Source: Candidatus Magasanikbacteria bacterium RIFOXYD12_FULL_33_17 (lineage in GTDB: Bacteria; Patescibacteriota; Patescibacteriia; Magasanikbacterales; UBA922). Taken from it: a stretch of DNA of 8,733 bases. This document shows positions 4,461 to 8,733 of the stretch, piece by piece (within the stretch, counting starts at the first letter, position 1; the number at the start of each line of letters is the position of its first letter). Below the pieces are notes generated by a model. It did no database searches and was not told the origin of the DNA. It saw only the letters and a program-made list of their open reading frames with translations. The stretch lies in NCBI GenBank assembly GCA_001783255.1, contig MFRB01000109.1, positions 1 to 8,733 on the forward strand. Reading direction: 5' to 3'. Made by a program: the position numbers and the translations under genes.

Positions 4461-5840
4461 GGAAACAACACTCTCAATCATATTACGAAAGCCATGACTG
4501 CCTAAGAAAGCAATAACATCATTTGGTTTTGCAATTTTGACAAGATAACCAACTAGTTCCTCATCGTTATCAAGATAAATAGTATTGGTTTGAGTTTTTT
4601 TGATAATTTTAGTAAGCTCTTCACCTTCGATGGAAATTTCTTCGCCCGGTGCTTGTTTGATTGTAGTTAATCTTGGGATTATTACTAAGTCAGCGTCATT
4701 AAATTTATTATCATAACCAGCTATTGCTTCTTTTTGTCTATTGCCAGAGTTTGGTTCAAAGATTGCAATTACTTTGCCATCGTGGTAAATATTTTTCAAA
4801 GTTTGCAATACAGAAGATGCTTTTTGTGGTGAGTGAGCAATATCATCTAGGACTGTGATTTCTCCATCTAGTCTTTTTTCCAATCTTCTTTTGACATTTT
4901 TGTAAGTATTTGTAGTTTGAATAATTTTGTCAGATGCTAGACCAAGTTGGTGTGCCATGGCAAAAGTAGCTGTCATATTATCAACCAAATATTCACCAAG
5001 CAAGGGAGCATTGATTTGGAAAATTTGATCTTGACATTTTATTTCAAATTTTATTTCTTTTTTGTTTACTGTCACATTTTGGTAAACATAATCATTTTTT
5101 GCATCTTTGCCGTAAGTGATAATTTTGCATTTAGCAAAATCTAACATTTCTTTTTTTACTCTTTCACTAGTTACGAGCAGACCTGATTCTGGCAAATTTG
5201 TTAGCAGTTTTTCAAACGCCTCAAAATAAGATTGTTCTGTTGGATAGACATCAGCATGATCCCAGACGACAGAAGTGAGAAGCAGGTGAGTAGGTGAGTA
5301 GTGAAAGAATTTAGCGCCATCATCCCAGCGGGCACTCTTATATTCATCTCCTTCAAGAATAGAATACTTAGAATCAGTCAATTTGGCAGCTGGCATATCG
5401 TTCAAGCTAATGCCACCAAACATATAACTTGGATCAAAATTATTTTCTTGCAAAATCCAAGCGAGTAGGGAAGTAGTCGTTGTTTTGCCAAAAGTTCCAG
5501 CGCAGACAATAGAATTTTCTTTGACAAAAAATTCAGCAATAGCTTCTGGATAAGATTTGTAGTTTAGCTTTTTTTCTTGGACGTAAAGCCATTCGGGATT
5601 TTCTGAACCTGCTACATTGCCGACAATAACTAAATCTGGATCGCCGTTTTTCGTCATTTTTTCCACGTGCCAGCCTGGATAATAAGGCACGCCAGCTTCT
5701 TTCAAGTAAGTTGAGACAGGTGGGTAAAAGCCTTTGTCGCTTCCAGTAACTTTATACCCTTTTTTATGGAAGGCAATAGCAAGGGCTGACATGGCGACGC
5801 CACAGATGCCGATGAAGTGGATGTGTTTTTGTTTTTGCAT
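4443..5840 (-). CDS. mpl: Mpl-like UDP-N-acetylmuramate:peptide ligase (Mur ligase family)
   Basis: 465 aa, close to the usual Mpl length. N-terminal UDP-MurNAc domain: HFIGICGVAMSALA (8-21), then VTGSDKGFYPPVST (31-44), where YPPxST is typical of Mpl rather than MurC. The ATP-binding loop is GTFGKTTT (115-122), with Phe where GTHGKTTT is usual. EGDEY (163-167) and WDHADVY (193-199) belong to the central domain; DDIAHSP (332-338) and FEPNSGNR (361-368) to the C-terminal one, the latter closer to Mpl EPRSNTSR than to MurC. Known: Mpl joins recycled L-Ala-gamma-D-Glu-mDAP tripeptide to UDP-MurNAc. MurC is the alternative. It is the last gene of the mraY run, 3 bp after the small membrane gene. 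Its final residues VILSR and the TGA stop are encoded by a repeat. Confidence 0.8.
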   Translation of the reverse strand: MQKQKHIHFIGICGVAMSALAIAFHKKGYKVTGSDKGFYPPVSTYLKEAGVPYYPGWHVEKMTKNGDPDLVIVGNVAGSENPEWLYVQEKKLNYKSYPEAIAEFFVKENSIVCAGTFGKTTTTSLLAWILQENNFDPSYMFGGISLNDMPAAKLTDSKYSILEGDEYKSARWDDGAKFFHYSPTHLLLTSVVWDHADVYPTEQSYFEAFEKLLTNLPESGLLVTSERVKKEMLDFAKCKIITYGKDAKNDYVYQNVTVNKKEIKFEIKCQDQIFQINAPLLGEYLVDNMTATFAMAHQLGLASDKIIQTTNTYKNVKRRLEKRLDGEITVLDDIAHSPQKASSVLQTLKNIYHDGKVIAIFEPNSGNRQKEAIAGYDNKFNDADLVIIPRLTTIKQAPGEEISIEGEELTKIIKKTQTNTIYLDNDEELVGYLVKIAKPNDVIAFLGSHGFRNMIESVVSVILSR

Positions 5841-5843
5841 AAT

Positions 5844-6119
5844 TTAATAAATTCGTATTATTCCAAAAATAATATCTGCACTAAAAAGTATTGATAAAAT
5901 TATAAATTGTAATATAGCTAATAAAATATAGTCTTTCTTTTGTTTTTTTATTGTTATTGAATTTAATGTTGTTGCTATAAGTGTCATGAAAAGTATGTCA
6001 GCAGAGTGTAATCTTGTTTCGTATAAAAATAATCCAAAAGTAGATATAATGGTAAAAATTACATATAATTTTAAATTTTTTTCATTTACAAAATTGAAAA
6101 AACTTGCATTGTAAGACAT
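5844..6119 (-). CDS. Small three-helix membrane protein, unknown function
   Basis: 91 aa, not recognised. Three hydrophobic stretches at about residues 17-33, 41-55 and 63-89 are separated by short charged loops; the loop ITIKKQKKDY (55-64) is strongly basic and probably cytoplasmic. No catalytic motif is visible. Its ATG lies 1 bp after the stop of the GNAT-fold gene, and its stop is 3 bp before the Mpl-like ATG. It is therefore almost certainly co-transcribed, and may be translated by coupling since no Shine-Dalgarno is present. The context suggests an envelope role, but nothing in the protein itself shows this. Confidence 0.75.
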   Translation of the reverse strand: MSYNASFFNFVNEKNLKLYVIFTIISTFGLFLYETRLHSADILFMTLIATTLNSITIKKQKKDYILLAILQFIILSILFSADIIFGIIRIY

Positions 6120-6120
6120 A

Positions 6121-6774
6121 TTATTTTAGTGTTTGTTTGAGTTTTTCCAAATCATCACTCCACTTCTCACCATCAAACCACTCTAATCCTTTAAATTGAA
6201 GTTTGTAGGTATCTGTAGGTCTTTGGAAAGATCCAAGATAAATATATTTTTTATTATTTTCTTTTGCATAGACAATTGCACTCAGCATCATCGACATACC
6301 TAAATTAGGTTTTAGGTTTTTAGGTTCTAGGTTATAGAAAGGGTAGCTATAATGCAACATTTCTTCAGATTCAAAACAAATAGTGTAACCAATTTTTTCT
6401 TCTTCAACTTTGTAAACAAAAAGTTTATTGAAGTTTTGTTCAGTCGTCAAAATCTCTTTTACTTTATTGGCCGAAAATACTCCGTCGCCAAATTTGGTAT
6501 CATAAAAATCTTTGGCCAGTTTGCCAAGAGACCAATGGTAATCAATAAGTGGTAAATCTTTTGTTTCAAGTTTTAGATTTTCTGCTTTGCGCAAAACTCG
6601 TCTATTTTCTGAAGACAATTCAAATTTACTTAAATCAATTCGGAGACTTCTAGTCTGGTTCATATAACCTTTTTCAACTCTAGTAAAAACATAGCCTTGG
6701 TTGTAAAGACTATTTATGTTTTCGTTGGAAAAATCTTGGATTGTTTGTTCGTTCCATTTTAAATATTTGTGCAT
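6121..6774 (-). CDS. GNAT-fold protein resembling arginyl/leucyl-tRNA-protein transferase (Ate1/Bpt) C-terminal domain
   Basis: 217 aa. IDLSKFELSSENRRVLRKAE (46-65) resembles the block before the catalytic domain of Ate1/Bpt. The later part, LHYSYPFYN, GMSMMLSAIVYAKENNKKYIYLG, then TDTYKLQFKGLEWFDGEKW near the end, matches the layout of the Ate C-terminal domain (YFFYDP..., LGxY..., YLGYYI...YKxxFxPxE). The usual N-terminal Cys cluster is absent. Known: Ate/Bpt move an amino acid from aminoacyl-tRNA to protein N-termini; FemX enzymes use related double GNAT folds to add residues to peptidoglycan. The position between mraY and the Mpl-like gene makes a FemX-like envelope role conceivable, but that is inference. 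A four-fold TAGGTT repeat at 6306-6333 is embedded in the gene. Start ATG at 6774, 12 bp after the Cys-rich gene. Confidence 0.6.
   Translation of the reverse strand: MHKYLKWNEQTIQDFSNENINSLYNQGYVFTRVEKGYMNQTRSLRIDLSKFELSSENRRVLRKAENLKLETKDLPLIDYHWSLGKLAKDFYDTKFGDGVFSANKVKEILTTEQNFNKLFVYKVEEEKIGYTICFESEEMLHYSYPFYNLEPKNLKPNLGMSMMLSAIVYAKENNKKYIYLGSFQRPTDTYKLQFKGLEWFDGEKWSDDLEKLKQTLK
6306..6333 (+). repeat. Four TAGGTT words inside a coding region (family 5)
   Basis: TAGGTT starts at 6306, 6313, 6321 and 6328 (spacing 7, 8, 7). On the coding strand it encodes the LEPKNLKPNL stretch of the GNAT-fold protein. It has the same word-repeat style as the intergenic families but is in frame within a gene. 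Confidence 0.75.
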
Positions 6775-6786
6775 ATTTAAGATTTA

Positions 6787-7086
6787 TTAACAAGGTATTG
6801 GAGTGCCTTTTTTATCACATACACTGTAACCATAAGCAGAACAAGACAGCCAAGAGCAACCAGGGTTTATTGAACAAAAATTTTTATTTTGTATTATATT
6901 GCAGTGATTTTTTTCTTTAAATTCCTCTGATATACATTGCCAATGTTCATAAAAAAATTTATATCTGCATTTTTGAAATACATTATGATCGCTATTTTTA
7001 ACTCTAATCATTTCGTATCCAATAAAAACAAAAATAACAACTGATAATATAATAAAAATATTGAAAAAAGATTTTTTTATTTTCAT
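6787..7086 (-). CDS. Small Cys-rich exported or membrane-anchored protein
   Basis: 99 aa from the chosen ATG at 7086 (MKIKKSFFNIF). A Lys-rich N-terminus and hydrophobic segment (about residues 6-25) form a signal peptide or anchor; no lipobox Cys is present. The remainder holds eight cysteines (in QKC, HWQC, NHC, NFC, PGC, LSC, SVC, IPC), enough for four disulfides, ending with a Cys at the C-terminus. An upstream ATG at 7119 would overlap mraY by 19 bp and place charged residues ahead of the hydrophobic stretch, so the internal start is preferred. Fold and function are not recognised. It is the second gene of the mraY run, 14 bp after the mraY stop. Confidence 0.7.
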   Translation of the reverse strand: MKIKKSFFNIFIILSVVIFVFIGYEMIRVKNSDHNVFQKCRYKFFYEHWQCISEEFKEKNHCNIIQNKNFCSINPGCSWLSCSAYGYSVCDKKGTPIPC

Positions 7087-7100
7087 AACAGTTATTTTGC

Positions 7101-8231
7101 TTAATATAATGAAATCCACAAACCCAGCAAAACAAACGCCGCGTGAATAAGCCAGAAACGCATTACCGTTTTTTCTTCGTTCCAGCCACGCATTTCGAAG
7201 TGATAGTGGAGTGGTGCCATCTTGAAGATTCTTCTGCCCAAAATTTGGCGACCAAAGATTTGGATGACAACGCTTAAAATTTCTACATAAAAAATAAAAG
7301 CAAATAAAGGCAAAAGCAACATTTGGTTTATGACAATGACATTTATAGCGAGCAGAGCACCTAAGCCGAGCGAGCCGACATCGCCCATCTGGAAACGAGC
7401 TGGTTTGATATTGAAATAAGTATAAGTAATAAGAGCGCCGACAGCCGTGGCGTTGAGCAGGGTGATTTCTTGGAAGCCTTCAATCCAACTTAAAATAGTG
7501 AGGACTGAAAAAGTGATAATAAGTGATCCGCCAGCCAAACCGTCCATACCATCAGCCACGTTGACAGCATTGGCGGTAAACATCACAAAGAAAATAATTA
7601 GAGGAATAATCCACCAACCAATATTTACAAAGCCGTCAAAAGGAATATGGATTTCACGCCAACTTTCACCAAGTTTGAAATAAATCCACCAAGCGGTAAT
7701 GGTTCCAGCCAAGAATTGCAATAATAATTTTTCGTGAACGTGAATACCCTTGCCAGGATGACGTGAAAGAAAAGTAGAAGTACGTTTGAAGATTGACCAA
7801 GGTAAAGTAATTACATACCAAACACGCATTTTCCAATCTTTGTGGACTTTGATAAGTGTAAAAATTTGTTTTAGTTTTCTACTTCTTCTTTTGTGACCAT
7901 AAATATTCATGACGTCGTCAATACCTCCAAGTAGGGCAGCGAGAAGCATAACGCCAATTGGTACCCAGGTGAATTTTCTTTCCCAGTTGAAAGCAATTGT
8001 GATTACCGCGACTGTCACAATGACAAGAAGACCTCCCATGACTGGCACACCTATTTTGCTTTTTCTAACTCCCATGGCTAGAGTGGCATCATATTCCGGA
8101 CATCTAGTCAGCTTGTATTTGTACAAAAATTTGGTCAAAAGTGGTGCCCAAAGAAAAGCTAAAACACAAGAAACCAGACCAAAGAAAATGGCCTGTCTAA
8201 GTAGATTTAGTGATTCTAAGGGAATTAGCAT
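7101..8231 (-). CDS. mraY: MraY phospho-N-acetylmuramoyl-pentapeptide transferase
   Basis: 376 aa, polytopic. It transfers phospho-MurNAc-peptide from UDP to undecaprenyl phosphate to form lipid I at the inner membrane. Diagnostic motifs: GGIDDVMN (102-109, catalytic Asp pair), NAVNVADGMDGLAGG (221-235), MGDVGSLGLGA (282-292) and PLHYHFEMRGW (340-350), with a hydrophobic C-terminus. Odd point: between DD and the EKLLLQF segment (167-173) there are about 60 residues, where typical MraY has about 18. The extra part (about 112-160) is basic with a hydrophobic patch (YVITLPWSIF). Asn replaces the usual Lys after DDxx. It heads the leftward envelope gene run. The start at 8231 is preceded by a terminator that closes the upstream gene. 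Confidence 0.93.
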   Translation of the reverse strand: MLIPLESLNLLRQAIFFGLVSCVLAFLWAPLLTKFLYKYKLTRCPEYDATLAMGVRKSKIGVPVMGGLLVIVTVAVITIAFNWERKFTWVPIGVMLLAALLGGIDDVMNIYGHKRRSRKLKQIFTLIKVHKDWKMRVWYVITLPWSIFKRTSTFLSRHPGKGIHVHEKLLLQFLAGTITAWWIYFKLGESWREIHIPFDGFVNIGWWIIPLIIFFVMFTANAVNVADGMDGLAGGSLIITFSVLTILSWIEGFQEITLLNATAVGALITYTYFNIKPARFQMGDVGSLGLGALLAINVIVINQMLLLPLFAFIFYVEILSVVIQIFGRQILGRRIFKMAPLHYHFEMRGWNEEKTVMRFWLIHAAFVLLGLWISLY

Positions 8232-8246
8232 ATATAATATAGAAAT

Positions 8247-8275
8247 ATCTTAGCACAAAAAAAGCCTTTAGACAA
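8247..8275 (-). promoter_or_regulatory. Weak promoter candidate for the mraY run
   Basis: On the minus strand TTGTCT (8275-8270) and TAAGAT (8252-8247) are 17 bp apart, each matching four of six consensus bases. The -35 lies in the terminator hairpin of the preceding gene. A start about 7 bp downstream of the -10 gives a short leader before the ATG at 8231. Some promoter is needed here, but this match is modest. Confidence 0.3.
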
Positions 8276-8285
8276 GGCTTTTTTT
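8257..8285 (-). terminator. Rho-independent terminator between the peptidase-like gene and mraY
   Basis: Stem of seven A plus GCCTT, loop TAGAC, then AAGGC plus seven T: a 12-bp perfect stem whose GC part is GCCTT/AAGGC. It is symmetrical, with a T-run on each strand, so it can work in both directions. It lies 12 bp downstream of the partial gene at 8298-8733. Confidence 0.85.
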
Positions 8286-8297
8286 CACATATTTATT

Positions 8298-8733
8298 TTA
8301 CAAATTTTTTAGTCTTCCCACAAATACCTCATTCGCACTTTTGGCTTGCAACCAAGTCCAATTGTTTTCACCTGTTTTTTCTTGTTCAAGCCACTTTTGT
8401 TCCAGAATATTTTTGTTGTCATCTATTATTTCTATTTTGCCACGTCTGACACCGTGATTGTATTGTCCATCGCTTGGCCACTTGTACGCATGAATATAGT
8501 TTATAGTTTTGTTAGTGACACTTTCGACAAACATGATATGATTGTAATCTTGTTTTGGTCCACTGCCAAGAAAAATAATGAAATCATTGGCTTCCACTTC
8601 TTTCAAATTTATTTTTTTACTATTAATTTCGTGAGCCAGAGTCGTGACACCACAATTTTCAGCTGGACGTAATTTGGCAATCATTTTTCTAACGACACTT
8701 TTGGCGAGAGGAAAGTGAATAATTTGTTTTAGT
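8298..8733 (-). CDS. NlpC/P60- or CHAP-like papain-fold hydrolase, C-terminal portion (runs off right edge)
   Basis: 144 residues are visible. The frame stays open to the window edge (LKQIIHFPLAKSVVRK precedes the first internal Met at 8684), so that Met is probably not the start. Seen: EANDFIIFLG (47-56), which resembles the GDLIFF block of NlpC/P60 enzymes, NHIMFVES (64-71) with a candidate catalytic His, IHAYKW (80-85), and GVRRGKIEI (94-102). The nucleophile Cys would be expected upstream, outside the window; the visible Cys (ENCG, residue 27) is too close to the GDLIFF-like block to fit the usual spacing. The role would be cleavage of peptidoglycan peptides or another amide, which suits the envelope neighbourhood, but the family call is tentative. 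A terminator follows. Confidence 0.5.
   Translation of the reverse strand, partial: LKQIIHFPLAKSVVRKMIAKLRPAENCGVTTLAHEINSKKINLKEVEANDFIIFLGSGPKQDYNHIMFVESVTNKTINYIHAYKWPSDGQYNHGVRRGKIEIIDDNKNILEQKWLEQEKTGENNWTWLQAKSANEVFVGRLKNL

Noticed and set aside
7447..8253. Plus-strand frames opposite mraY (7447-7683 and 7909-8253)
   Set aside because: Shadows of the mraY coding strand; no start context or protein features.
8346..8672. Plus-strand frame of 108 codons
   Set aside because: Opposite the peptidase-like gene, whose open frame, motifs and downstream terminator support the minus strand.

Overview
The window is AT-rich bacterial DNA with compact, tightly spaced genes. None of the starts has a Shine-Dalgarno-like sequence. 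TGA, TAA and TAG all serve as stops, and the long reading frames contain no internal TGA, so the code is the standard bacterial one. This style, together with an Elp3-type radical SAM protein, small four-helix-bundle proteins, Cys-rich exported mini-proteins and word-like intergenic repeats, suggests a Candidate Phyla Radiation (Patescibacteria) genome. That assignment is an inference. It is not the TGA-recoding Gracilibacteria/Absconditabacteria type.

Left part (1-1521): the 5' portion of an elp3-like tRNA-modification gene reads leftward off the window. A Trm9/ALKBH8-like SAM methyltransferase diverges from it with only 10 bp between the two start codons. In eukaryotes Elp3 builds cm5U34 and Trm9 methylates it to mcm5U34, so this pair may be a minimal bacterial version of that wobble-modification pathway.

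Middle part (1522-4442): single genes are separated or bracketed by several unrelated families of short iterated-word repeats. A 31-bp inverted repeat (30/31 identical) brackets a one-gene cassette (139-aa membrane-anchored protein) that exactly fills the gap between two converging genes. A PLP-dependent threonine-synthase-like gene follows, then a four-helix-bundle (S23/IVS-type) gene bracketed by 38-bp repeats. Next come a strong consensus promoter driving a 54-aa LysW-like zinc ribbon, a NUDIX hydrolase and a REPIN-like inverted pair.

Right part (4443-8231): a leftward five-gene run with gaps of 1-14 bp: mraY, a Cys-rich exported mini-protein, a GNAT-fold protein resembling arginyl/leucyl-tRNA-protein transferases, a small three-helix membrane protein and an Mpl-like muramyl ligase. 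The theme is cell-envelope synthesis. Upstream, a terminator (8257-8285) closes a partial NlpC/P60-like gene that runs off the right edge.

The most interesting features are the Elp3-Trm9 pair and the repeats. The repeats are built from 7-9 bp words, bracket single genes, and supply the terminal codons of neighbouring genes.
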